A DNA stretch of 7,688 bases from Alphaproteobacteria bacterium. Its GTDB lineage: Bacteria > Pseudomonadota > Alphaproteobacteria > ATCC43930 > CGMCC-115725. Position numbers and translations under genes: made by a program. The notes below the pieces were generated by a model that was not told where the DNA came from, searched no databases, and saw only the letters and a list, made by a program, of their open reading frames with translations. Shown here one piece after another: positions 1-6,172 of this stretch (position 1 is its first letter; each line of letters starts with the position of its first letter). The DNA lies in the NCBI GenBank assembly GCA_030037055.1, contig JASHRZ010000466.1, forward strand, positions 1 through 7,688, written 5' to 3'.

Positions 1-461
1 AGGCCGAAGAGCGCGCCGGCATAGGCGAGCGCCGAGCCCCATTGGCCGGCGCCGGTCTCGGTGGTCAGCCGCTTGACCCCCGCCTCCTTGTTGTAGAAGG
101 CCTGAGCCACGGCGGTGTTGGGCTTGTGGCTGCCCGCCGGGCTCACGCCCTCGTATTTGTAATAGATCTTGGCCGGGGTATCGAGCGCCTGCTCCAGCCG
201 CCGCGCGCGGTAGAGCGGCGAGGGCCGCCATTGGCGATAGATCTGCCGCACCGGCTCCGGGATCTCGATATGCCGCTCGGCCGAGACCTCCTGGAGGATG
301 AGCGCCATGGGAAAGAGCGGTTCGAGATCCGCGGGCCCGATCGGCTGCAAGGTCCCGGGATGCAGCACCGGCTCGGGCGGGCGCGGCAGGTCGGCAATGA
401 TGTTGTACCAGTCCTTGGGAATGCGCGATTCGTCGAGGAGATACTTCACCTGATCGGACAT
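1..461 (-). CDS. TrpB2-like tryptophan synthase beta homologue (PLP-dependent), N-terminal part
   Basis: The first 153 codons are present and open to the window edge; the family is usually about 450 residues, so roughly the N-terminal third is seen. The frame shows the TrpB2 (TIGR01415-type) signature. SPAGSHKPNTA at residues 107-117 carries the lysine (K113) expected to form the Schiff base with pyridoxal phosphate, and TETGAGQWG at 134-142 is the family's glycine-rich active-site segment. The N-terminus (MSDQVKYLLDE, then PKDWYNIIADLP) is also typical of TrpB2. The family joins indole and serine to make tryptophan, or acts as a serine/threonine-type PLP enzyme; its role in bacteria that also have TrpB1 is not settled. 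The ATG at 461 is chosen because GGGAGG lies about 6 nt upstream. No trpA, trpF or other trp gene is upstream: a repeat-rich gap and then an ABC1 kinase gene lie there. The family call is firm; the physiological role is not. Confidence 0.9.
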   Translation of the reverse strand, partial: MSDQVKYLLDESRIPKDWYNIIADLPRPPEPVLHPGTLQPIGPADLEPLFPMALILQEVSAERHIEIPEPVRQIYRQWRPSPLYRARRLEQALDTPAKIYYKYEGVSPAGSHKPNTAVAQAFYNKEAGVKRLTTETGAGQWGSALAYAGALFG

Positions 462-494
462 GCTGGCCTCCCGGGTCTTGGTTGATTTTTTCTC

Positions 495-523
495 ATCCTA
501 GACCCGGGGCCGCCATTCGACAA
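495..523 (-). promoter_or_regulatory. Candidate sigma-70-type promoter for the trpB2-like gene
   Basis: On the minus strand a -35-like TTGTCG (518-523) and a -10-like TAGGAT (495-500) are separated by exactly 17 bp. Each matches the consensus at 4 of 6 positions. The implied transcript would start near 488 and have a leader of about 25-30 nt before the ATG at 461, including the GGGAGG ribosome-binding site. The local sequence is AT-richer than its surroundings (a run of six Ts on the plus strand at 486-491). This is a pattern match only. Confidence 0.35.
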
Positions 524-569
524 CGCGCGACTCTCCGGCGGGGCATCGGATCGATCATGCCAATAAAAC

Positions 570-723
570 CCCCTCTCCCACAGCGCGGAAGACGGTGACG
601 CGCGCAGCGAGCCGGATGAGGGCATGACGGAGGAAGGAGCAGGTCGGCCACAGGCCCGTCCACGGATGTCGTGGCGCGAAGCCTCATCCGGCGCGGGCTT
701 CCTGCCCGCAAGCAGGAGAGGGG
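570..723. repeat. Inverted pair of REP-like palindromic elements (type A)
   Basis: Two nested perfect inverted repeats define the element. The outer arms are cccctctcc (570-578) and ggagagggg (715-723); the inner arms are gccggatgagg (611-621) and cctcatccggc (682-692, 11 of 11). Read towards the outside, each half has the same order: cctcatccggc, a short GC-rich stretch containing cttcc, then ggagagggg. These are therefore two diverged copies of one unit in opposite orientation, about 52 and 42 bp long. The right copy also folds locally (tcctgc 700-705 with gcagga 712-717). The style resembles intergenic palindromic repeats of the REP/RIME kind that I recall from alphaproteobacterial genomes; membership of a named family is not shown. 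Confidence 0.7.
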
Positions 724-878
724 CGACCGGAGCGTCGGCCACGACGATTGGATCTCGGTGTCTGAGGGCGGGACGTTGAGCCCTTGTCGGACGTGACCTC
801 GACAGGGCATGGCGACGACGTTTTGTGCGCGCCCTAATAGAGGGTGCCATGGCTGTCGGTCCGCTGGATCGACTCAGC

Positions 879-993
879 GCGTCCTTCGACTGCTCGCTAG
901 CCGCGCGCTCGGGACGAGGCGATTTTCTTTGTGCCATCCGCAGAACGTGCTCATCCTTGAGCTGGTGCGCGCAGCGCACCCGTCGAAGGACGC
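879..993. repeat. Second inverted repeat pair, REP- or MITE-like (type B)
   Basis: A perfect 12-bp inverted repeat, gcgtccttcgac (879-890) and gtcgaaggacgc (982-993), bounds a 115-bp segment. Inside it the right part is a palindrome in its own right: ggtgcgc (964-970) pairs with gcgcacc (974-980) over a 3-nt loop, with partial extension outward through tccttgag and tcgaagga. The left part has a weaker stem (cgtcc 880-884 with ggacg 912-916). The bases agc flank both outer ends (876-878 and 994-996); this may be a 3-bp target duplication or chance. The sequence differs from the type A pair. The 964-980 hairpin lies about 40 nt past the ABC1 kinase stop codon and could affect that transcript's 3' end, but no T run follows it on the minus strand. 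Confidence 0.6.
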
Positions 994-1021
994 AGCGGCG
1001 TCCGTGCAGCGGAAACGCGCG

Positions 1022-2395
1022 TCAGGCCAGGCGCCTGCGGCTCGCCTTCGCGGGCTCGCGCTCGGTTCCTGGCACCCCGGCTTCCCGCAGCGCGCTCTTC
1101 TGGCGCTTCGCCAGCGCGTCCTTGTCGAAATCCTCGATCAGCTCGTGGAACAGGCGGTGCCAGTTGATCTCGGCCTTCAAATGCATGAACACCGAGCCCA
1201 GACCGATCGCGGCCCGGTCCATGAACACGAATTCGCGCGGCGGCTTGACCCCGCCGAGCCGCCGGATCTCGCGATGCACTTCCTCCGCGACGTCGCGGCC
1301 GTAGTCCCCCTGCTGCTCGTGGATGCGGCGCTTGCGGTCGTCGAGCAGCGGCGCGTAAAGGAAATGTGCCCAGCGGTTGAGCGCCGCGATCATCTCGCGC
1401 GAGAGGTTGCGGAAGCCCCAGCTCTCATAGGCATGGACCGCGAGCTGAGCGTCGTCGCGGTCGAGCGCGTGATAGAGGTCGATGACGCCGGCGACGAACA
1501 GCGGCGGGAAGATGCGCACGCAGCCGAAATCGAGCAGGTTGATACCGGCATCCTCGCGCACGGTGTAATTGCCGAGATGCGGGTCGCCATGGATGACGCC
1601 GTAGTAGTAGAACGGCACATACCAGGCGCGGAACATGTTGCGCGCGATCGCGTTGCGTCGCGCGGCGGGCGCCTTCGCCGCCTCGAGGAAGGGGGTGCCC
1701 TCGATCCAGGTCATGGTGAGCAGCCGCGCCGTCGACAGCTCCGGCACCGGCTCCGGCACCGAGATCTCCTTCTCCCCGGCGAGCATCAGGCGATAGAGCC
1801 GCATATGTGCCGCCTCGCGGCGGTAGTCGAGCTCCTCGCGCAGCCGCTCGGCGATCTCGGCGTGGATCTCATCGGTGGTGATGGCGCGGTCGTAGCGCTC
1901 GTAAAGCGACATCACCAGCTTGAGCTGGTTCAGATCCGCCTCCACCGCGGAGGCCATGTCGGGATATTGCAGCTTGCAGGCGAGCTTCTCGCCGGAAAGC
2001 GAGGTGGCGCGATGCACCTGGCCGAGCGAGGCAGCGCGCGCGGCCTGATGCTCGAAACTGCGGAACTTCTTTGGCCAGTCCGGCCCGAGCTCGGCTTGCA
2101 TGCGCCGGCGCACGAAGGGCCAGCCCATCGCTGGCGCGTTCGCCTGCAGCCCCGCCAGCTCGCCGGCATATTCCTTGGGCAGCGCATCGGGAATGGTGGC
2201 CAGAAGCTGCGCCACCTTCATCAGCGGCCCCTTGATGCCGCCCAGCGCCGCCTTGAGATCGGCGGCATGGCGCGCGCGGTCGATCGGCATGCCGAGATAG
2301 CGCGCCCCGGCGAGCCGCGCGGCGAGCCCGCCCATGGCGGTGGAGACCCGCGCGTAGCGCCGGACGCGGCCGCCGAGATTGTCGCCGCCGGCCAT
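1022..2395 (-). CDS. ABC1/AarF/UbiB-family atypical protein kinase-like protein
   Basis: The product has 457 residues. The ABC1 (ADCK/UbiB) motifs are in order: KVAQ at 60-63 (the KxGQ position, here with Ala), the alanine-rich loop AARAASLGQVHRA at 118-130, the beta-3 lysine in LACKLQYPD (K141), EELDYRREA at 187-195, the catalytic loop HGDPHLGN at 269-276, and LLDFG with the metal-binding Asp at 289. All residues needed for nucleotide binding appear intact. Members of the family support ubiquinone biosynthesis (UbiB/COQ8) or other lipid-linked roles, probably as ATPases. UbiB proper has C-terminal membrane helices; here the C-terminus (residues 420-457) is charged and I see no clear membrane segment, so UbiB itself is not claimed. 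The gene lies 7 bp after the oligoendopeptidase gene on the same strand, and its ATG has a GAGG site 5 nt upstream that overlaps the preceding stop, implying co-transcription. Confidence 0.92.
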   Translation of the reverse strand: MAGGDNLGGRVRRYARVSTAMGGLAARLAGARYLGMPIDRARHAADLKAALGGIKGPLMKVAQLLATIPDALPKEYAGELAGLQANAPAMGWPFVRRRMQAELGPDWPKKFRSFEHQAARAASLGQVHRATSLSGEKLACKLQYPDMASAVEADLNQLKLVMSLYERYDRAITTDEIHAEIAERLREELDYRREAAHMRLYRLMLAGEKEISVPEPVPELSTARLLTMTWIEGTPFLEAAKAPAARRNAIARNMFRAWYVPFYYYGVIHGDPHLGNYTVREDAGINLLDFGCVRIFPPLFVAGVIDLYHALDRDDAQLAVHAYESWGFRNLSREMIAALNRWAHFLYAPLLDDRKRRIHEQQGDYGRDVAEEVHREIRRLGGVKPPREFVFMDRAAIGLGSVFMHLKAEINWHRLFHELIEDFDKDALAKRQKSALREAGVPGTEREPAKASRRRLA

Positions 2396-2400
2396 CGCCG

Positions 2401-2405
2401 CCTCA
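2401..2405 (-). promoter_or_regulatory. Ribosome-binding site of the ABC1 gene overlapping the pepF stop codon
   Basis: On the minus strand the peptidase stop TGA (2405-2403) runs directly into GAGG (2404-2401), which lies 5 nt before the ABC1-family ATG (2395). The Shine-Dalgarno site therefore lies partly within the stop codon of the upstream gene, an arrangement usually linked to translational coupling. It also supports the chosen ABC1 start. Confidence 0.6.
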
Positions 2406-4214
2406 GCCCATCGCCTCGAGCTCGTCGATGAACCCCGAGATCACTGCAAGGCCCTTCCGCCAGAAGCCGGGATCGCCGGCATCGAGGCCGAAGGGCGCCA
2501 GCAGCTCCTTGTGCCGCTTGCTGCCGCCGGCGCGCAGCATGTCGAGATATTTCTCGGCGAAGCCCGGCGCCGCGCCCTGATAGACCGCATAGAGCGAGTT
2601 CACCAGGCAGTCGCCGAAGGCGTAGGCGTAGACATAGAACGGCGTATGGATGAAATGCGGGATATAGATCCAGAAATGCCGGTATTCCGGCTCCAAGGCG
2701 ATCGCCGGCCCCAGGCTCTCGCTCTGCACGCTTATCCAGATCTCGCCGATGCGCTCGGCGGTGATCTCGCCCTCGCGGCGCTCGTCATGGACGCGGCGCT
2801 CGAACTCGACGAAGGCGATCTGGCGCACCACGGTGTTGAGCATGTCTTCCACCTTGGAGGCGAGCATGATCTTGCGCCGCCGCGGGTCGGTTTCGGCGCC
2901 GAGCAGGGCGCGGAAGGTCAGCATCTCGCCGAAGACCGAGGCGGTCTCGGCCAGCGTCAGCGGCGTCTCCGCCATGAGCTGGCCCTGTCGGCCGGCGAGC
3001 ACCTGATGCACGCCGTGGCCCAGCTCGTGCGCGAGGGTCATGACGTCGCGCGTCTTGCCTTGGTAGTTCAGCAGCAGATAGGGATGCGCGCTCGGCACCG
3101 TCGGATGGGCGAAGGCGCCGGGCGCCTTGCCCGGCCGCACTGGCGCGTCGATCCAGCGATTGGCGAAGAAGCGCCGGCCGATATCGGCGAGCTCGGGCGA
3201 GAACGCGGCATAGGCGCCGAGCACCATGCGCTCGGCCTCGGGCCAGGGAACCACTGTGTCGTCCTGCTCGGGCAGCGGCGCGTTGCGGTCCCAATAGGGC
3301 AGCGCCGCGACACCGAACCAGCGTGCCTTGAGCCGGTAATAGCGGTGCGACAGCGCCGGGAAGCTGGCGCGCACCGCGGCGATCAGCGCGTCGACCACCT
3401 CGTCCTCGACGAAATTGCCAAGGTTGCGCGAGGAGATCGGCCGCGGGAAATGGCGCCAGCGGTCCTCGATCTCCTTGTCCTTGGCGAGCGTATTGGTAAT
3501 GAGCGCGAAGAGCCGCGCATTTTTTCCGAATACCTCGCCCAGCGCCTTGGCGGCGCGCTTGCGCTTGCCGGGATCGGCCTCGGACAGCAGATGCAGCGCC
3601 TCGGCGCTGGTGAGATCCTTGCCATCGACGGCAAAGCGCAAACCCGCCATGGTCTCGTCGAAGAGCCGCATCCAGGCGGCGCGGCCGGCGACGTATTTCT
3701 CGTGCAGCAGCTTCTCGATCTCGTCGGCGAGCTGATGCGGGCGGAAGGCGCGGGTGTCGCGCATCCAGGGCGCGTAGCGCCCCAGCCCCGGGCTGTCGAG
3801 CTTCGCTGCGAGGTCACCTTCCTCGAGCCGGTTGAGCTCCAGCGTGAAGAACAGCAGCACCGTGCCGACGGCGTTGACCTTCTCCTGCATGTTCTGGAAG
3901 AAGCGCCCGGTCTCGGAATCTTCCATGTCGCCGGCATAGACCAGCGCGGCGTAGCTCATGACGCGGCCGAGCGTCTCCTGCAGCCGCTCGTATTCGGTGA
4001 TCGCTGCGCCCAGCGCCGCGCCCGTCAGCGCCGCCAGCCTGCCCGCGTAGCGCTCGCGGAATGCCGCCGCCTGCGCCTCGCTTTCGGCGAGGTCCCGCTT
4101 GAGTTCGGCGCTGTCGCGGCCGGGATAGAGGTCGCGCAAGTCCCATTCCGGCAAGGCGCCGAGCGCGCGCTCCGCCGCTTCGGTGGGGGGTTTTTCGTCG
4201 GGCTGCGAGGCCAT
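2403..4214 (-). CDS. pepF: Oligoendopeptidase F, M3 family zinc metallopeptidase
   Basis: The product has 603 residues, the normal length for PepF (M3B), and is expected to be a cytoplasmic enzyme that cleaves short peptides. The zinc site is complete: HELGH at 396-400 supplies two His ligands and the catalytic Glu397, and Glu423 in LAETASVFGE is the expected third ligand. The preceding NYQGKTRDVMTLAHE and the later WIYIPHFIHTPFYVYAYAFGD (515-535) match the family core; Tyr and His residues there are typical of substrate and transition-state contacts. The N-terminal half (about 20-200) is the helical region of M3 peptidases. No signal peptide or membrane helix is seen. The ATG at 4214 has AAGGAG 6 nt upstream. 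It is the first gene of a two-gene unit with the ABC1-family kinase and is divergent from the acyl-CoA synthetase gene. The symbol is by family; paralogues cannot be told apart here. Confidence 0.93.
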   Translation of the reverse strand: MASQPDEKPPTEAAERALGALPEWDLRDLYPGRDSAELKRDLAESEAQAAAFRERYAGRLAALTGAALGAAITEYERLQETLGRVMSYAALVYAGDMEDSETGRFFQNMQEKVNAVGTVLLFFTLELNRLEEGDLAAKLDSPGLGRYAPWMRDTRAFRPHQLADEIEKLLHEKYVAGRAAWMRLFDETMAGLRFAVDGKDLTSAEALHLLSEADPGKRKRAAKALGEVFGKNARLFALITNTLAKDKEIEDRWRHFPRPISSRNLGNFVEDEVVDALIAAVRASFPALSHRYYRLKARWFGVAALPYWDRNAPLPEQDDTVVPWPEAERMVLGAYAAFSPELADIGRRFFANRWIDAPVRPGKAPGAFAHPTVPSAHPYLLLNYQGKTRDVMTLAHELGHGVHQVLAGRQGQLMAETPLTLAETASVFGEMLTFRALLGAETDPRRRKIMLASKVEDMLNTVVRQIAFVEFERRVHDERREGEITAERIGEIWISVQSESLGPAIALEPEYRHFWIYIPHFIHTPFYVYAYAFGDCLVNSLYAVYQGAAPGFAEKYLDMLRAGGSKRHKELLAPFGLDAGDPGFWRKGLAVISGFIDELEAMG

Positions 4215-4362
4215 CGCTCTCTCCTTGGGGTTGCCGCGTCACCATGTGGCCCCTGCCGCCGGCACCGCCAATCGGCCGGGTATTCCGCCGCGGCGGCAAA
4301 ACCCGTACAACAGCAAAGGAAGTACGGCCGCGCCATGCCGGAACCCCCGGGGGGGGGGAACC
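4215..4362. other. Divergent intergenic spacer between pepF and the acyl-CoA synthetase gene
   Basis: This 148-bp spacer must hold promoters for both directions, but I find no convincing -35/-10 pair on either strand. It contains the pepF ribosome-binding site (4221-4226 on the minus strand), a perfect 12-bp palindrome ccgccgcggcgg at 4285-4296 (weak evidence in such GC-rich DNA), a purine-rich Shine-Dalgarno-like AAAGGAAG at 4315-4322, and the C5G10 tract before the synthetase start. Confidence 0.5.
4344..4358 (+). repeat. C5G10 homopolymer tract at the acyl-CoA synthetase translation start
   Basis: Five Cs (4344-4348) are followed by ten Gs (4349-4358), ending 4 nt before the ATG at 4363. 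The G run takes the place of the usual Shine-Dalgarno site. An earlier ATG at 4335 lies before the tract, with AAAGGAAG (4315-4322) upstream of it, but is out of frame with the synthetase. Losing one G or gaining two would bring it into frame. Runs of this length are prone to slippage and to sequencing error. Confidence 0.75.
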
Positions 4363-6156
4363 ATGGATTATCACACCTGTCCCAACCTTGCCGCCATGTT
4401 CTTCGATCAGGCGACGGCGAAGGGGGATCGGCCGTTCTTGTGGGCAAAGCGCGAGGGCGTCTATCGGCCGATCACCTGGCGCGCGGCGGCGGAGCAGGTG
4501 ACGGCGCTCGCCCGCGGCTTGCGCAGCCTCGGGGTAGCCCGCGGCGACCGCGTCGGCCTCGTCGAGGAGAATCGGCCGGAATGGATGATCGCCGACCTCG
4601 CCATCATGGCCGCCGGAGCGATCACCGTGCCGGCCTATACCACCAATACCGTGGAGGACCACCGACACGTGCTGTCCAACAGCGGGGCCCGGGCGGTCAT
4701 CGTCTCCACCGCGGCGCTCGCCCACCGCGTCATGCCCGCGGCCGACCAGATCTCGACCATCGTCGCCATCATCACCATGGAGCCGCCCACCACCGGCCAG
4801 CTCTCCCATGCCGAAATCTATTCCTGGGCCGAGGTGCTGGCGCGCGGCGCGGCGCTCGCCGAGGATGTAGGCCCCTGGGTCGCGGCCATCGGGCGCGACG
4901 ACATCGCCTGCCTCATCTATACCTCCGGCACCGGCGGCGTGCCCAAGGGCGTGATGACCACCCACGCCAACATCCTCGCCAACGCCTATGGCGCCTTCCG
5001 CCTGCTGCAGACCCTCGGCCTCGGCGACGACGTCTTCCTCTGCTTCCTGCCGCTGTCGCATTCCTACGAGCACACCGCCGGGATGATGTTCCCGATCTCC
5101 CTGGGCGCGGAGATCTATTTCGCCGAAAGCGCGGAGACGCTCGCCGTCAACATGCAGGAGGCGCATCCCACCATCATGACCGCGGTGCCGCGCCTCTACG
5201 AGACCATGCATCAACGCGTCCTGCGCGGCATCGAGCGGCAGAGCAGGCTGCGCCGCCGCCTTTTCGAGCTGACGCTCCGTCTCGGCCACAAGCGGCTCGA
5301 TGATCCCAAGAGCCTCACGCTTGTCGATCGCCTGCTCGATGTCGTCGCCGCGCTGCTGGTCCGGCGCAAAGTGCGCCAGCGCTTCGGCGGCCGGATCAAG
5401 GCGATGGTCTCGGGAGGTGCGCCCTTGAACCCGGAAATCGGCCGCTTCTTCCTCGCGCTCGGGGTGCGGCTTCTGCAGGGTTACGGCCAGACCGAGGCGT
5501 CGCCGGTCGTGAGCGCCAATCCGCCGCGGCGCATCAAGATCGACACGGTCGGGCCGCCGCTCGAGGGGGTCGAGGTGCGCATCGCCGAGGACGGCGAGAT
5601 CTTGGTGCGCGGTGCCCTGGTCATGAAAGGATATTGGAACGATCCCGAGGCGAGCGCGCGGGCGCTCGCCGGCGGCTGGCTGCATACCGGCGACGTCGGC
5701 GAGATCGATGCCGAGGGCTATATCCGCATCACGGACCGCAAGCGCGACTTCATCAAGAATTCCGGCGGCGAGATGCTGTCGCCAGCGCGCGTCGAGGGTT
5801 ATCTCACGCTGCAGCCCGAGATCGGCCAGGCGATGGTGTTCGGCGACCGCCACCCCTATCTCGTCGCCGTCATAGCGCCCAATGCCGAGTTCCTCGACGG
5901 CTTCGCCCGCCGCCGCGGCGTCGCGCCCGACCTCGCGGCGCTCGCCAGCGACAGCGAGCTGCACCGGGTGATCGCCGCCGCCGTGGCACGGGTCAATGCC
6001 GAGCTCTCGCCGGTCGAGCGCGTGCGCCGCTTCGTCATCGCCGCCGAGCCTTTCAGCACCGTCAACGGCCAGATGACGCCGACGCTCAAGATCAAGCGCC
6101 ATGCCATCCGCCGCGTCTACGGCGAAGCGCTGCTCGCCCTTTACGACGGCAAGTGA
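4363..6156 (+). CDS. Long-chain acyl-CoA synthetase (AMP-forming, COG1022/FadD-like)
   Basis: The product has 597 residues and should activate fatty acids through an acyl-AMP intermediate to acyl-CoA, for beta-oxidation or lipid synthesis. ANL-superfamily motifs are in order: the P-loop YTSGTGGVPKG at 186-196 (TGG where TTG is commonest), FLPLSHSYEH at 228-237, GYGQTEASP at 373-381, GEILVRGALVMKGYWN at 411-426, HTGDVGEID with Asp444, DRKRDFIKNSGGE at 458-470, and the C-terminal catalytic lysine in MTPTLKIKR (probably K576). The FAA1-like arrangement and the MTPTLK ending point to the long-chain type; chain-length preference cannot be read from sequence. The frame is open upstream to 4183, but the extra 60 codons would overlap pepF and the spacer and look non-coding, so the ATG at 4363 after the G tract is chosen. 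It converges with the epimerase gene, with 16 bp between stop codons and no visible terminator. Confidence 0.92.
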   Translation: MDYHTCPNLAAMFFDQATAKGDRPFLWAKREGVYRPITWRAAAEQVTALARGLRSLGVARGDRVGLVEENRPEWMIADLAIMAAGAITVPAYTTNTVEDHRHVLSNSGARAVIVSTAALAHRVMPAADQISTIVAIITMEPPTTGQLSHAEIYSWAEVLARGAALAEDVGPWVAAIGRDDIACLIYTSGTGGVPKGVMTTHANILANAYGAFRLLQTLGLGDDVFLCFLPLSHSYEHTAGMMFPISLGAEIYFAESAETLAVNMQEAHPTIMTAVPRLYETMHQRVLRGIERQSRLRRRLFELTLRLGHKRLDDPKSLTLVDRLLDVVAALLVRRKVRQRFGGRIKAMVSGGAPLNPEIGRFFLALGVRLLQGYGQTEASPVVSANPPRRIKIDTVGPPLEGVEVRIAEDGEILVRGALVMKGYWNDPEASARALAGGWLHTGDVGEIDAEGYIRITDRKRDFIKNSGGEMLSPARVEGYLTLQPEIGQAMVFGDRHPYLVAVIAPNAEFLDGFARRRGVAPDLAALASDSELHRVIAAAVARVNAELSPVERVRRFVIAAEPFSTVNGQMTPTLKIKRHAIRRVYGEALLALYDGK

Positions 6157-6172
6157 GAGGGACGGCGCCCGG

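Larger units (their letters stand above)
462..1021. other. Repeat-rich intergenic region without a credible gene
   Basis: About 560 bp separate the trpB2-like gene from the end of the ABC1 kinase gene, both on the minus strand. From left to right it holds the trpB2 leader and candidate promoter, an inverted pair of REP-like elements at 570-723, about 150 bp without clear structure, and a second, different inverted pair at 879-993. Open frames across it (for example minus 446-979) encode Arg/Ser/Pro-rich sequence with no recognisable domain. They run through the palindromes and overlap the start of the trpB2-like gene, so I do not call them. I see no tRNA or other structured RNA gene. Confidence 0.7.

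Noticed and set aside
446..979. 177-codon minus-strand open frame in the repeat-rich gap (possible hypothetical gene)
   Set aside because: It spans both palindromic repeat pairs, overlaps the start of the trpB2-like gene and has Arg/Ser/Pro-rich composition typical of translated REP sequence.
964..980. Hairpin ggtgcgc-gca-gcgcacc as a Rho-independent terminator of the ABC1-family gene
   Set aside because: The stem is good and lies about 40 nt past the stop codon, but no T run follows on the minus strand; it is better explained as part of the type B repeat.
809..2431. 540-codon plus-strand open frame antisense to the ABC1-family gene
   Set aside because: It begins in the repeat region, has no ribosome-binding site or domain, and mirrors a gene whose motifs are all intact on the minus strand.
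4185..4195. Second homopolymer junction (G6T5 on the plus strand) within codons 7-10 of pepF, considered as a slippage or frameshift site
   Set aside because: The runs are short, the frame is intact across them, and the codon phasing does not form a standard -1 slippery heptamer.
4285..4296. Perfect 12-bp palindrome ccgccgcggcgg in the pepF/synthetase spacer as an operator
   Set aside because: It is made only of G and C in a very GC-rich context, so chance is likely, and no promoter could be placed beside it.
2379..5303. 974-codon plus-strand open frame antisense to pepF and running into the acyl-CoA synthetase region
   Set aside because: It is a shadow frame of high-GC DNA: the opposite strand carries a complete PepF with an intact HELGH site, and the shadow protein is low-complexity Arg/Ala/Gly/His-rich with no domain.
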